Part shown: piece by piece, positions 17,752 through 27,092 of the stretch
How positions within the stretch are numbered: position 1 is the first letter of the stretch
Layout of the letters: each line of letters opens with the position of its first letter
Source of the DNA: Bradyrhizobium sp. Rc3b
GTDB lineage: Bacteria; Pseudomonadota; Alphaproteobacteria; Rhizobiales; Xanthobacteraceae
NCBI RefSeq assembly: GCF_900114915.1
Contig: NZ_FOUS01000006.1
Span: forward strand, 62,001 to 126,000
Length of the DNA: 64,000 nucleotides
Direction: 5' to 3'
Program-made: the position numbers and the translations under genes
The notes under the pieces: generated by a model
What the model was told of the DNA's origin: nothing
The model's database searches: none
What the model saw: the letters and a program-made list of their open reading frames with translations, nothing else

Positions 17752-17763
17752 GCGTTCATGATC

Positions 17764-20112
17764 CTACCATTTGAACGCGGCCGAGAGCTCGTAGGTCCTA
17801 GGCGCGCCGAGCAGGATCTGGTCGGGATAGAACGGATCGCCCCAGATCGCATAGCGCTTATCGGTGATGTTGCGGACGCGGAAGGTCAGGCGGGCCTGAT
17901 CGACCGCGTTGAACACCGTCTTGGGAATGTCGACGAAGGCATAGACGTCGGCGACGGTATAGGCCTTCATCGTCACGACATTGGCATCGGTGTTGTAGCG
18001 GTCGCCGACATGGCGGCCGACGATGCCGAGCTCTACCGGCCAGGGCGTGAAGAAGCGCCAGGACGCGCCAGCATTCGCCACAATGCGCGGCACGTTCGGC
18101 GGCGTATTGCCGGAGAACGAGCCGCCGGCGAAATTGTAGTCGGCATAGCGGGCATCGACATAGGCGATGTTGCCCCACAGACGCAGCGGATCGATCGGAC
18201 GAACCGAAGCGGCAAGCTCGACGCCCTTGGATTCCTGGCGCCCGGCGATGTTGAGCGCCATGCCGCCGGCCGCGGCATAGACGTTCTTGCGCACGATGTC
18301 ATAGGCCGAGAACGACCACTCCGCCCGGTTGTCCCAGAACAGGTGCTTGACGCCGGTCTCATAGGTACGCGCGGTCGTCAGGTCGAGCGGCTGGGTCGGC
18401 AACAGCAGGAAGCTGGTGTTCGCGGAGACGTCGGCGCCGGTGGCGTACTGACTGAAGAAGATCAGGCCGGGCACGGCCTCCCAAGTGTAACCGATGCGGC
18501 CCGTCACCGGCGCCCAGTCTTTCGTGAACGGAAAGCCGGCTCTCACAAGCCCGGCGGAATCGGTCGAATTGCGGTCGAGCCCGATATGCTCGACGCGCAG
18601 GCCGCCGATCAGCGCGAAGGTCCGCGTCAGCTTCAGCCGGTCCTCGAACGACAGCGCCTCGTTGTTGATGCGCGCGGTCTGCTGCTGCGTCGTGAGCGAG
18701 CCGTAAAAGCCGCGGTTGGGATCGACCAGCGAGACATAATCGTTCGGGAAATTTGCCGCGCCCGGCCTGACGAAGTCGAGATAGCTCGATGACAACGTCG
18801 TGACCAGCCGATTGTCGAAACCCGCGATATCAGCGTCCCAGATCAAATCGGTGATGTTGCCGACGAGGCGCTGGCTGTGCGCGACATAGAAGCGCTCGCG
18901 ATACACCTGGTTGTTGGTGGAATCGAACGCCTCGATCTCGTTGTTGAACCAGGTGCGCTCGGCGCCGTAGCCATAGGCTTGACTCTTCAGCGTCAGGTCC
19001 GGCGCCAGCTTCAGCTCGAAGCCGCCGCGCAGCCACACCTCCTGCGCGACATTGCGATTGTCGAGGACGTTGTAGTTGGTATTGAAGGTGCGGTCGTCGA
19101 TCGTGACCGCGCCAAGATCAGTCCTGTTGAAGTAATTACCGGAGACGATCCTCGTCGTCGCGTGCGAGCCGCTGAAGGCGATCGGCACCAGCGGCGCGCC
19201 CCAATAGGCTTTCGAACGGTCCTCGCGATACTCGATCGCGCCCCAGATCTTGAGACTGTCGGAGATGCGGTAATTGAGCTGGCCGGACACATCGAGCATC
19301 TTGGTATTGGTGTCGTCGGCAAAGCCGTTGAGCGCGGAACGGCTGATGTCGAAGCGATAGTCGAGGCCTTGGACGTTGGTGCTGCCGCCCGAGCCGTAAT
19401 GCGCGCGGAACGAATTCAGCGAATCCCAGGAGAAATCAGCTTCGTTCCGGATCGGTCCCGTGTGCGGCTGCTTGGTCACAAAATTGATCGCGCCGCCGGC
19501 GGCGCCTTCACCCGAGATCAGCGATGCCGGGCCCTTCAGGAATTCCACGGCCTCCAGATTGGCGGTGTCCATGATCCGCGAGGTCATGTTCTGCGGGCCG
19601 ATCTTGATGCCGTTGTAGAGCGTGTTGATCTGGCTGTTGGTGAAGCCACGCATCGAGAAGGCGGAAGGTTCGGCCGGGTTATCGCCGGCGGTGACGCCGA
19701 CCGCGCCCTGGGCCACGTCGGACACCGTGCGATAGCCCTGCTCGCGCATGGTCTCGGCGGAGATCACCTCGACGGTCGCGGGCGTCTGTCGCACCGTCAG
19801 GCCGAGCCGCGAAGCGCTTTCGGCGACGGCATTGCTGTTGAGCGGCGTCGGGGGTGCCGTAGCCGGCACGACGGGCTTCGGCATCGCTGCCGCGGCCGCC
19901 GGCCTGCGCGCTGCTTGCCGGTGCGCGCTCTGCGCCTCCCGGGCGGCAGGCTTGGCCTGCTTGCGGGATTGGGCCGGCGATACTTCGACGGGCGGCAGGG
20001 GTTCCCGGGCCTGCTGCGCCAGCGCAGCGGGCAGATCGAGTGCGGCAAGGGATGTGAGCGCAGCGGATGCGAGCAGGAATTGTCGCGGTCGTACGATACG
20101 GATGGAAGACAC
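17764..20112 (-). CDS. TonB-dependent outer-membrane receptor, siderophore-receptor type, under B12 riboswitch
   Basis: About 782 residues. A signal peptide (RQFLLASAALTSLAALDLPA) ends at ALAQQA, followed by a Pro/Ala-rich stretch. The plug then shows TPATVEVISAETMREQG, AFSMRGF, GAAGGAINFVTKQP and other siderophore-receptor (FpvA/FhuE-like) motifs, and the 22-strand barrel ends in RTYELSAAFKW with the terminal aromatic. The GTG at 20112 is preferred because a GAGG lies about 10 nt upstream; a GTG at 20145 is the alternative. A cobalamin riboswitch ends about 130 nt upstream, so the ligand may be a corrinoid or cobalt chelate rather than, or as well as, a ferric siderophore. The receptor is longer than E. 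coli BtuB (about 594 mature residues). Confidence 0.9.
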   Translation of the reverse strand: MSSIRIVRPRQFLLASAALTSLAALDLPAALAQQAREPLPPVEVSPAQSRKQAKPAAREAQSAHRQAARRPAAAAAMPKPVVPATAPPTPLNSNAVAESASRLGLTVRQTPATVEVISAETMREQGYRTVSDVAQGAVGVTAGDNPAEPSAFSMRGFTNSQINTLYNGIKIGPQNMTSRIMDTANLEAVEFLKGPASLISGEGAAGGAINFVTKQPHTGPIRNEADFSWDSLNSFRAHYGSGGSTNVQGLDYRFDISRSALNGFADDTNTKMLDVSGQLNYRISDSLKIWGAIEYREDRSKAYWGAPLVPIAFSGSHATTRIVSGNYFNRTDLGAVTIDDRTFNTNYNVLDNRNVAQEVWLRGGFELKLAPDLTLKSQAYGYGAERTWFNNEIEAFDSTNNQVYRERFYVAHSQRLVGNITDLIWDADIAGFDNRLVTTLSSSYLDFVRPGAANFPNDYVSLVDPNRGFYGSLTTQQQTARINNEALSFEDRLKLTRTFALIGGLRVEHIGLDRNSTDSAGLVRAGFPFTKDWAPVTGRIGYTWEAVPGLIFFSQYATGADVSANTSFLLLPTQPLDLTTARTYETGVKHLFWDNRAEWSFSAYDIVRKNVYAAAGGMALNIAGRQESKGVELAASVRPIDPLRLWGNIAYVDARYADYNFAGGSFSGNTPPNVPRIVANAGASWRFFTPWPVELGIVGRHVGDRYNTDANVVTMKAYTVADVYAFVDIPKTVFNAVDQARLTFRVRNITDKRYAIWGDPFYPDQILLGAPRTYELSAAFKW

Positions 20113-20239
20113 GGTTTTCGGACCTCGGTATGACGTCAGTGGCACGTCACAGCGAACGAGGTCTCACCTTTTGGCTCTTCAGCCGTCCGATGAAGCCGAA
20201 TGTCTGTACTCCCCGACCGACATCTTCGCGTGTGACCAC

Positions 20240-20425
20240 GGCTGACGGCAGGTCTCCTGGCTCGCGGGTCATCACCACTTCGTCGCCTTCCCGGGACCGA
20301 GGACCCAGTGGCTTCTGACGAAGGATTATCCGCTCACAGTTGCGGGGGCAGCCACGGCGTTGGGGACAATGTCCCCGCACCGTATTCCCTTTTCATCCCC
20401 TCTCGGGGAAACCGTCGCGAGCATC
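20240..20425 (-). ncRNA. Adenosylcobalamin riboswitch upstream of TonB receptor
   Basis: Read on the minus strand this region has the conserved cobalamin aptamer elements in order: GGGAATACGGTG, a GC-rich P4/P5 hairpin pair flanking GCTGCCCCCGCAACTGT, then GCCACTGG, GGGAAGG and the B12 box GAGCCAGGAGACCTGCC near 20246-20264. It lies in the 5' leader of the TonB receptor gene, with about 130 nt from the box to the GTG at 20112, so cobalamin should lower expression of the receptor and the PepSY gene. The mechanism (start-site sequestration or termination) is not obvious; no U-run follows. Confidence 0.93.
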
Positions 20426-20503
20426 TAGGATTACCATCACAACAGAGTCAATGTGCCAGTTGCGGCGTTATGGCCACAACGACCAACTTCCTTGGAGATG
20501 AGC

Positions 20504-21076
20504 ATGGAAGGCGAGACCTTCCTCTGGTTGATACGGCACGCGCCCGTCGCGGGCGTCACAGGCACCATCCATGCCGCCGACGCGCCGGCCGATCTCAGCG
20601 ATCGCGTGCAACTGGACGCTGTGCGACGGCGCCTGCCACCGGATGCCGCCGGCTATGCCAGCCCGTCGCGGCGCACGATCGAGACGGCACGCGCGCTGGG
20701 GCTCGAACCGAAGCTGGTCAGTGAATTCCGCGAGCAGGATTTTGGTGACTGGACCGGCCACCGCCATGACCAACTCGAGGCGACCCGCGGTGAGGCCTAT
20801 GCGCAGTTCTGGAGCGATCCGGCTGGCGGACGGCCGCCCGGCGGCGAAAGCTTTGCGGATCAGGTCGCGCGTGTCCGGCTGGGCCTGTCGCGGATCGCAG
20901 CCGGATCGGCCACGCTCGTAGTGCATTCCGGCACCATCCGCGCCGCGCTCTGCATCGCGCTGGATCTGACGCCGCAGGCCGCCTTGCGCTTCGTGGTCGA
21001 TCCGCTGTCGCTGACCCGGATCGATCGCCTCGCGAGCGGCTGGCGCGTCGTCTCCGTCAATCAGCCGATCAGTTAG
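20504..21076 (+). CDS. cobC: Histidine phosphatase family protein, probable alpha-ribazole phosphatase (CobC type)
   Basis: A 190-residue phosphoglycerate-mutase-like phosphatase. The catalytic His is in LIRHAPVAG near residue 8, the second conserved element is SPSRRTIETA, and the second His is in VVHSGTIRA. RHAP in place of the usual RHGE is typical of bacterial CobC-like proteins. In the pathway it would remove the 5' phosphate from alpha-ribazole phosphate or cobalamin phosphate. ATG at 20504 is favoured by TTGGAG about 7 nt upstream. It is divergent from the riboswitch leader of the receptor, and its 3' end overlaps that of cobT by 8 bp. The symbol clashes with the Pseudomonas name of the aminotransferase at 39334-40299. 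Confidence 0.82.
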   Translation: MEGETFLWLIRHAPVAGVTGTIHAADAPADLSDRVQLDAVRRRLPPDAAGYASPSRRTIETARALGLEPKLVSEFREQDFGDWTGHRHDQLEATRGEAYAQFWSDPAGGRPPGGESFADQVARVRLGLSRIAAGSATLVVHSGTIRAALCIALDLTPQAALRFVVDPLSLTRIDRLASGWRVVSVNQPIS

Positions 21077-22121
21077 GTCTGTCAGGCACATTGGCCTGCG
21101 CAAACGTCGCCATGCCGTTGTGAAGGCTACAAGCGAGCCGCACCAGCGGCAGCGCGATGGCGGCGCCCGATCCCTCGCCGAGCCTGAGATCGAGGCTGAT
21201 CAACGGCTGCACGTTCAGCGCGCGCAACACCAGCCGATGCCCCTGCTCCGCCGATTGATGCGACGGCAGCAGGAACGGCTGGCACGACGGATTGAGTCGC
21301 ACTGCTGCGAGCGCTGCCACCGATACGATGAAGCCATCGATCAATACGGGAATACGGCGCTGCGCCGCCGCAATGATCGCACCTGAGATCGCCGCGATCT
21401 CGAGGCCGCCGACGGCACACAGGATTTTTTCGGGCGAGGCGCCGCCAACGCCGTGACGCGCGATCGCCGCGTCGATCACGCGGGCCTTATGTGCGCGGCC
21501 GGCCGCATCGACGCCGGTGCCGCTGCCCGCGATCTCTTCGGCGCTGATGCCGAGCAGGCCTGCAGCAATCGCCGCCGACGTCGTCGTGTTGCCGATCCCC
21601 ATCTCGCCGAAGATCAAGAGATCGGGCTGATTGGCTTGCGCGCGCGCAACCGCGCGCTGGCCGACCTCGAAGGCATACGCCAGCTCGGCGGGTGCGAGCG
21701 CGGCTTCGACGCTGAAATCGCGCGTGCCATGGCGCGGCTTGTCGGAGATGACACCCGCCATCGCCTCTGTTGCTAGCGTGCCGGCATCGACGACGTCCAG
21801 GCTCGAGCCAAGCTCGCGCGCCAGCACCGAGATCGCGGCGCCGCCGGAGGCAAAATTCGCCATCATCGCGATGGTCACGGCTTGCGGATAGGCCGAGACG
21901 CCCTGCGCGACGATGCCGTGGTCGCCGGCGAAGACAATGATCGGCACCCGTGCGGCACGCGGCTGTTCGGTCGCCTGCAGGTCCGCAAGCTCGATTGCGA
22001 GCTGCTCCAGCCGGCCGAGTGCACCGGTCGGCTTTGTCAGTTGCGCCTGCCGTGCGATCGCGGCCTCGCGATGCACGGCGGAGACATCGGGGCAATTTCG
22101 GGTGACCCATTCGGGGAGCAT
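21069..22121 (-). CDS. cobT: Nicotinate-nucleotide--dimethylbenzimidazole phosphoribosyltransferase
   Basis: A 350-residue enzyme (CobT of enterics, CobU of Pseudomonas denitrificans) that makes alpha-ribazole phosphate from NaMN and DMB, activating the lower ligand of B12. Diagnostic segments are TKPTGALGRLEQLA, VFAGDHGIVAQGVSAYP, GEMGIGNTTTSAA and RLGEGSGAAIALP, whose Glu is the catalytic base position. The ATG at 22121 (MLPEWV) was chosen: upstream sequence is not protein-like and overlaps cobF. A 10-bp gap separates it from cobF. It is last in the cbiM-cobF-cobT segment, which has its own riboswitch; bluB, which makes DMB, is 20 kb away on the other strand. Confidence 0.95.
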   Translation of the reverse strand: MLPEWVTRNCPDVSAVHREAAIARQAQLTKPTGALGRLEQLAIELADLQATEQPRAARVPIIVFAGDHGIVAQGVSAYPQAVTIAMMANFASGGAAISVLARELGSSLDVVDAGTLATEAMAGVISDKPRHGTRDFSVEAALAPAELAYAFEVGQRAVARAQANQPDLLIFGEMGIGNTTTSAAIAAGLLGISAEEIAGSGTGVDAAGRAHKARVIDAAIARHGVGGASPEKILCAVGGLEIAAISGAIIAAAQRRIPVLIDGFIVSVAALAAVRLNPSCQPFLLPSHQSAEQGHRLVLRALNVQPLISLDLRLGEGSGAAIALPLVRLACSLHNGMATFAQANVPDRPN

Positions 22122-22131
22122 GCTGCCTCGC

Positions 22132-22881
22132 TTACGGCCTGCGCTTGAGAATGTAGCTGTCCATGATCCAGCCATGCCGCTCGCGCGCTTCCTGCCGCGC
22201 CGCAACGATGCGCGGGCCAACCTCGGCGAGCACGCCGGACATGACGATCTGGTCGGGCATGCCGAGATAGGCGCCCCAATAGATTTGAATCCCGGCTGGA
22301 TCAAGCGACTGGAATGCCGTGCCGCCGTCGAGCATTACAACAACGGTATCCACCCCTGCCGGCCAGCCGCCTTCGCGCAAACGCCGCCCCGTCGTGACCA
22401 GAAAGGGCTCGCCGATGTCGTTGAGCGGCAGCGCATGCGCCGCGCACAGCGCCTGGATCGAGGTGATGCCGGGCACGACCTCGATGTCAGGCAGGGGATT
22501 GAGCCGCCGCGCAATCCGCAGCGAGGAGTCATAGAGGGAAGGGTCGCCCCAGATCAGCAGCGCAACCTTGCCCTCGCCTTCGAGATGGTTCGCAATCGCT
22601 TTCGACCAAGTCGCGGCAACCGCATCGTGCCAATCGTCCACGCCCTTGCGGTATTCCGCCTCACCTGCGTCGCGCACGGGAAGGTCGAATTCAGCGATGG
22701 CTGTGTTATCGCCGGTGAGTACATTCGCGCAGATCGTCCGCCTGAGATCGGCGAGATCGGACTTCGCGGCACCCTTACGCGGAATCAGGACGAGGTCGGC
22801 GGCGTTGATCGCTTGAACAGCGGCGCGCGTCAGCTGGTCGGGATCGCCGCAACCGATGCCTATCAGGGAGAGCGTGAGCAT
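22132..22881 (-). CDS. cobF: Precorrin-6A synthase (deacetylating)
   Basis: A 249-residue SAM-dependent methyltransferase of the tetrapyrrole methylase fold. It begins LIGIGCGDPDQLTRAA, the SAM loop variant of CobF, and has RKGAAKSDLADLRR and IWGDPSLYDSSLRIA, both typical of this family. CobF methylates C1 of precorrin-5 and removes the C2 unit extruded at ring contraction; its presence marks the aerobic route, since anaerobic organisms use CbiD. It lies between cbiM (46 bp upstream) and cobT, apart from the other ring methyltransferases. Confidence 0.95.
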   Translation of the reverse strand: MLTLSLIGIGCGDPDQLTRAAVQAINAADLVLIPRKGAAKSDLADLRRTICANVLTGDNTAIAEFDLPVRDAGEAEYRKGVDDWHDAVAATWSKAIANHLEGEGKVALLIWGDPSLYDSSLRIARRLNPLPDIEVVPGITSIQALCAAHALPLNDIGEPFLVTTGRRLREGGWPAGVDTVVVMLDGGTAFQSLDPAGIQIYWGAYLGMPDQIVMSGVLAEVGPRIVAARQEARERHGWIMDSYILKRRP

Positions 22882-22927
22882 CGCGAACGCGACGGGCGGC
22901 CCTGCTGGCCGCCCGTTCGCTTATCTC

Positions 22928-23605
22928 TCAGGCCGCGTTATGCAGGCGCGGGGTGACGAGACCGGGCGCGGTGACGCCGCGCAGCGACTTCGCCAGTGCC
23001 AGCACCGCGAGATCGGCCAGCGGCTCGATTACGATGACGAGCGCATAGGACGCCGCGAACGTCGCGATGTTGGCGAGGTTGCTCATCGCAAAGCCCGAGC
23101 CATAGAGCGCCCAGAACGCCACCCAGGCGATCACGCCGGCCTGGTAGGTCGTCGAGAGCGCCAACGCCTGCCGATACTTCAAATCGACATAGGCGGTGTT
23201 GCGCGAGATGATCCGTGTGGCGATCGCCTGGATCGCGAACAGCGGCACCAGCAGCGTCGTGACGTTCATGCCGTATTGCGGGATGTCGACCGGCTCGAAG
23301 AATACGCCCTGGAGCAGCAGGCCGAATGCGAGGCCGAAGGCCGCGGGCGCTGCGCCGAACAGCAGGAACAGTGTCGAGCCGAGAATGAAGTGCACCTCGG
23401 AGACGCCGACCGGGAAGTGCGGCAGGATCTCGAAGAAGATGAACACAAGGACTGTGGTGGCGAGCGTCCGCGCTGCGAACGACGTGATGCCCTGCTCACG
23501 CACGGTCTCCACCGCAAGCTTCAGCGCAACGCCGCCTGCGGCGATGCCGGTTGCGTAACTCAACACGAGCTTGGCGCCCGTCACGACCCCGGGTTCGATA
23601 TGCAT
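22928..23605 (-). CDS. cbiM: CbiM-like cobalt transport substrate-specific membrane protein (ECF S component)
   Basis: A 225-residue integral membrane protein with about six hydrophobic spans. It starts MHIEPGVV, the CbiM/NikM N-terminus in which Met-1, His-2 and further His residues (here LPHFPVGVSEVHF) bind the metal in the membrane. ATG at 23605 has AGGAAGGA upstream. It should import Co2+ for corrin metallation. No cbiN, cbiQ or cbiO follows; the next gene is cobF. Solitary CbiM/NikM modules without T and A components have been reported to retain some transport, so it may work alone or share ECF subunits encoded elsewhere. It is under its own riboswitch. Confidence 0.87.
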   Translation of the reverse strand: MHIEPGVVTGAKLVLSYATGIAAGGVALKLAVETVREQGITSFAARTLATTVLVFIFFEILPHFPVGVSEVHFILGSTLFLLFGAAPAAFGLAFGLLLQGVFFEPVDIPQYGMNVTTLLVPLFAIQAIATRIISRNTAYVDLKYRQALALSTTYQAGVIAWVAFWALYGSGFAMSNLANIATFAASYALVIVIEPLADLAVLALAKSLRGVTAPGLVTPRLHNAA

Positions 23606-23649
23606 GGCTCAATTCCTTCCTGCCGTCACACCCGACGGCCTTGGCCTCA

Positions 23650-23846
23650 AAACGTGCAGGGCCGGTCTCCTGGCTCGCGGTTCCCCGGGATTTCCGGCCT
23701 TCCCGGACCTTGCGGCCCAGTGGCTGATCGGAGTCCCTCACCGCTTACAGTCGCGGGGGCGGCTGGGGTTTTGGGCGCCGCAACTGGGTCCGCCCACCCC
23801 CATTCCCGATTATGCTCCGGCGCTTTGCGCCGCGTCGAGCACCATG
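23650..23846 (-). ncRNA. Adenosylcobalamin riboswitch upstream of cbiM
   Basis: Read on the minus strand: GGTGCTCGACG with a GGCGC/GCGCC hairpin, CGGGAATGGGG, the core GCCGCCCCCGCGACTGT, GCCACTGGG, GGGAAGGCCGG, and the B12 box GAGCCAGGAGACCGGCC near 23655-23672. It sits in the 301-bp gap after cobA and 45 nt before the cbiM start, inside a row of genes on one strand. It should separately control cbiM-cobF-cobT. The rest of the gap holds nothing else recognisable. Confidence 0.94.
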
Positions 23847-23906
23847 CTTCTCTTGTGTGCCCCTTTCGCTGAGCCTGCGTCAAGGGGCGAACGGCGGCCA
23901 AGGCCG

Positions 23907-24638
23907 TCATGACGGATAATCCCCCGCCAGCGCCCCAAACAGGATCACGGCGGCCGTCGACGCGGCGCCGCCGCGCGCAAGCTGCTCGGCAAGCTCGGCG
24001 ATGGTGGTGCGGACCAGCCGTTCGTCCGGGCGGCCGAGGGATTCGGCGAACAGCGCGGGAGTATCTGCAGCGAGGCCGTGCGCGATCAACTTTGCGACAA
24101 GCGCGGGGAAGGTGCGCCGACCCATATAGACCACGGTCGTCGCCTCAGGATCGGCCAGGGCCGCCCAATTCAGATTCGGCGGCAACTCGCCGGTGACATC
24201 AGCGCCGGTGACGAATTGCACCCGGCGCGAGGTGTGGCGCCGGGTCAGGGGGATGCCGGCTTGCGCTGCGGCAACGCAGGCCGATGTGACGCCGGGAACG
24301 ATCTCGTAGCCGATGCCGGCCTCACGCAGCGTCTCCAGCTCCTCCTCGAGCCGGCCGAAAATGCCGGCATCGCCCGACTTGAGCCGAACCACGCGCGCAC
24401 CTGTTGCGGCGTAGTCGACCAGCAGGCGGTTGACGTGGTGCTGCTTGGTCGAGGGACGCCCTGCCCGTTTCCCCACCGCGACGAGATTGGCGCCGGGCCG
24501 GGCGAGATCAAGGATCGCGCCGGAGGCGAGATCGTCATAGAGCACGACGTCGGCCTCGCGCAGCCGCGCGGCGCCCTTGAGCGTGAGAAGCTCGGGGTCG
24601 CCGGGGCCGGCGGAGATGAAGGAGACGAATCCGCTCAC
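23907..24638 (-). CDS. cobA: Uroporphyrinogen-III C-methyltransferase (SUMT)
   Basis: A 243-residue methylase giving precorrin-2 by methylation at C2 and C7, the entry to corrin synthesis. Motifs: SAGPGDPELLTLKGA (SAM loop), VVLYDDLASGAIL, VGKRAGRPS, VRLKSGDAGIFGR and PGVTSACVAAAQAGIPLTRR. It is single-domain, with no CysG-type dehydrogenase part, so it is dedicated to B12 and possibly siroheme. Its start overlaps the cobB stop by 4 bp. It is the last gene of the cobL-to-cobA run; the cbiM riboswitch follows. Confidence 0.96.
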   Translation of the reverse strand: MSGFVSFISAGPGDPELLTLKGAARLREADVVLYDDLASGAILDLARPGANLVAVGKRAGRPSTKQHHVNRLLVDYAATGARVVRLKSGDAGIFGRLEEELETLREAGIGYEIVPGVTSACVAAAQAGIPLTRRHTSRRVQFVTGADVTGELPPNLNWAALADPEATTVVYMGRRTFPALVAKLIAHGLAADTPALFAESLGRPDERLVRTTIAELAEQLARGGAASTAAVILFGALAGDYPS

Positions 24639-25948
24639 CGGTCCTCCGCGATCAGATGAAAGAACGTGCCGGTGGCGTGGCCGCGCTGCGAACCGGTCTC
24701 GGCAATGACCGCGCCGGTTGCATCGTGCACGACTGCCAACGGCGTATCAGGCTGGGCAAGAATGGTCGAATAGTGGAACTCATGGCCGCGCAGGCGCGCA
24801 CTGGGGCGATGTCCCGGCATCGGCGCGGCCAGCGTCGCGAGACGATAACCGAGATGCATGCGACGTTTGGCAAAGCTGGTCTCGAGGCCAAGCAGGCCTG
24901 TCATCTCATGGCGAACACCGTCCGCATCGGTCAAAGCGGTTCCCAGCACCATATAGCCTCCGCATTCGCCGTGCACCGGTCGCGTTTCGGCGAAGGCGCG
25001 CAGGCCGCTGCGAAAACGCGCATTGGCCGCGATCCTGCCGGCATGCAGCTCGGGATAACCGCCGGGCAGCCAGCACACATCGGCGCTCGCGTCGGGCGCT
25101 TCATCGGAGAGTGGCGAGAATGTCGAGATCTCCGCGCCCGCCCCGCGCCAGGCTTCCAGCATGTGCGGATAGACGAAAGAGAACGCCGCATCGCGCGCGA
25201 GCGCGATGCGCTGGCCCGGCGGCGTCACGTTCAGCCCATTCGCGGCGGGTTGTGGTGTCCAGGACGCAGCCGATCGCAGCACCGCATCGAGATCGACATG
25301 CTCGGCAACGAAGCGCGCGGCCTCGTCGATCAGCTTGCCGATCTCGGCCTGCTCCTCGGCCTGCACCAGGCCGAGATGCCGCTTCGGCAGGCTGATCTCG
25401 GCATGGCGCGGCAGCGCGCCGAACACGGCAATGCCGGCGTCGTTGAGCGCACGCCGCACGAGGTCTTCGTGGCGCGGGCTGGCAACGCGGTTGAGCACGA
25501 CGCCGGCGAGCCGTACGCCGGGGCGATAATCACGAAGACCCGCGGCGATCGCCGCCGCGGTCTGCGCTTGTCCGGAAGGATCGATCACCAGCACCACCGG
25601 CCAGCCCAGCATCTCCGCAATGTCGGCGGTGGCACCGGTGCCGGAAACACCGGGCGCGGCGACGCCGTCGAACAGGCCCATCGATCCCTCGGCAAGCACG
25701 ACATCGGCGTCCGCGCCGCGGCCGACGAGATGCGAGATCGCCCCGCGATCCATCGCCCAGCTATCGACGTTGACGGAAGCGCGCCCCGTGGCGGCGGCGT
25801 GGAAGGCGGGATCGATGTAATCGGGACCGCTCTTGAAGCACTGCACGTTCAAGCCGCGATGGCGCCAGGCGCGCGCGAGCGCCAGCGTCAGCGTGGTCTT
25901 GCCGACGCCGGAGGCCGGTGCGGAGATGACGAGGCCTGCCGCCATCAC
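24635..25948 (-). CDS. cobB: Cobyrinate / hydrogenobyrinate a,c-diamide synthase
   Basis: A 437-residue glutamine-dependent amidotransferase. The N-terminal [17 protein letters not shown] is the ATP-binding P-loop of the dethiobiotin-synthetase-like half, and the C-terminal GATase domain has the nucleophile Cys in [14 protein letters not shown] near residue 333. In the aerobic pathway it amidates the a and c side chains of hydrogenobyrinic acid before cobalt insertion by CobNST. Overlaps cobM and cobA by 4 bp at each end, so the three are translationally coupled. Confidence 0.95.
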   Translation of the reverse strand: MMAAGLVISAPASGVGKTTLTLALARAWRHRGLNVQCFKSGPDYIDPAFHAAATGRASVNVDSWAMDRGAISHLVGRGADADVVLAEGSMGLFDGVAAPGVSGTGATADIAEMLGWPVVLVIDPSGQAQTAAAIAAGLRDYRPGVRLAGVVLNRVASPRHEDLVRRALNDAGIAVFGALPRHAEISLPKRHLGLVQAEEQAEIGKLIDEAARFVAEHVDLDAVLRSAASWTPQPAANGLNVTPPGQRIALARDAAFSFVYPHMLEAWRGAGAEISTFSPLSDEAPDASADVCWLPGGYPELHAGRIAANARFRSGLRAFAETRPVHGECGGYMVLGTALTDADGVRHEMTGLLGLETSFAKRRMHLGYRLATLAAPMPGHRPSARLRGHEFHYSTILAQPDTPLAVVHDATGAVIAETGSQRGHATGTFFHLIAEDR

Positions 25949-26727
25949 GAGCCCTCCGGAAAACGCGGCTCGGCGCCGACCGGCCGATAGCGGCGATCGT
26001 AATCAGCGGCGTAAAGGCGGCTCTCGTCGAAATCCGCAGCGCCGAGCGTCTTGCCGACCAGAATGATCGCGGTGCGCTCCATCTCGGTGCCGACGGCAGC
26101 ATCGAGCGTAGCCAGCGTGGCGCTTATGATGCGCTGATCCGGCCAGCTCGCGCGCCAGACGATCGCGACCGGACAGTCCGCGCCGTAATGCGGCGCGAGC
26201 TCGGCGACGACCTTGTCGAGCAGATGGATCGACAGATGAATCGCGAGCACTGCACCGGTCGCGGCGAAGGCTGCCAACTTCTCGCCCTCAGGCATCGCGC
26301 TGGCACGGCCCGGCGTGCGCGTCAGCACCACGGTCTGAGCCAGGCCGGGCAAAGTCAGCTCGGCCTCGAGCGCTGCCGCAGCGGCGGAGAAGGACGGCAC
26401 ACCAGGCGTCACGGTGAACGGAACGCCAAGTGCGCGCAGGCGGCGGAGCTGCTCGCCCATCGCCGACCAGATCGAGAGATCGCCGGAATGCAGGCGGGCG
26501 ACGTCCTTGCCCGCCGCATGCGCGGCGGCGATCTCGGCAATGATCTCGTCGAGCGACAGCGGCGCGGTATTGACGATGCGCGCGCCGGGCGGACAATGCG
26601 CCAGCACGCCCTCGGGGACCAGCGAGCCGGCATAGAGGCAGACCGGACAGGCCGCGATCAGGTCGCGGCCGCGCAACGTCAGCAGATCGGGAGCGCCCGG
26701 CCCCGCGCCGATAAAATGCACCGTCAT
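25945..26727 (-). CDS. cobM: Precorrin-4 C11-methyltransferase
   Basis: A 260-residue tetrapyrrole methylase. It begins [20 protein letters not shown] and has [17 protein letters not shown] and [19 protein letters not shown], the CobM/CbiF signature. Adds the methyl group at C11 of precorrin-4. ATG at 26727 is chosen because it overlaps the cobE stop and the family N-terminus starts here; the long upstream open frame is a shadow of cobE. Part of the coupled run cobL-cobE-cobM-cobB-cobA. Confidence 0.96.
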   Translation of the reverse strand: MTVHFIGAGPGAPDLLTLRGRDLIAACPVCLYAGSLVPEGVLAHCPPGARIVNTAPLSLDEIIAEIAAAHAAGKDVARLHSGDLSIWSAMGEQLRRLRALGVPFTVTPGVPSFSAAAAALEAELTLPGLAQTVVLTRTPGRASAMPEGEKLAAFAATGAVLAIHLSIHLLDKVVAELAPHYGADCPVAIVWRASWPDQRIISATLATLDAAVGTEMERTAIILVGKTLGAADFDESRLYAADYDRRYRPVGAEPRFPEGS

Positions 26728-27092
26728 GCGCCGTCTCCTTCCGCGATCGCGGCCGTCGCCGTGCGATCCTGCGAGACAACGCGTGTCGAGATCAGCCGAG
26801 CGCGAGGCCCGGCCGCAGCGAGCGCCGCGGCTTCGGCGATCGATCCAGTGCCGAACTTCTCCATCACGAGATTGGACTGGGTCGGCGTGGCGATACCGGC
26901 CAACATTTCGGCCGGTACAGCCTTGATCGGCACACCGCACTCACGCGCGAGCTGCTGCAGCGGCTCCGCGTCGGCCTTGTCGCTGACGGTTGCCATCGCA
27001 GTGAGGCCTTCGGGATCACCCGCCGCCAGCAGTGCTTCGCGCAGCGAAGCGAGACTGACATCTCTTCTGAAGCCAAACCCGGCCACCTTCAT
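26724..27092 (-). CDS. cobE: Cobalamin biosynthesis protein CobE (CbiG C-terminal-like)
   Basis: A 122-residue protein starting [13 protein letters not shown] and containing [20 protein letters not shown] and [11 protein letters not shown], matching the C-terminal domain of CbiG. In Pseudomonas denitrificans CobE is needed for B12 synthesis, but its exact reaction in the aerobic route is not settled; CbiG opens the ring-A lactone in the anaerobic route. ATG at 27092 overlaps the cobL stop (ATGA); an upstream ATG at 27107 lies inside cobL. Overlaps cobM by 4 bp. Confidence 0.9.
   Translation of the reverse strand: MKVAGFGFRRDVSLASLREALLAAGDPEGLTAMATVSDKADAEPLQQLARECGVPIKAVPAEMLAGIATPTQSNLVMEKFGTGSIAEAAALAAAGPRARLISTRVVSQDRTATAAIAEGDGA

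Noticed and set aside
17764..20112. Calling the receptor BtuB outright because of the riboswitch
   Set aside because: Plug motifs and length are those of siderophore receptors, so only the regulation, not the ligand, is supported.
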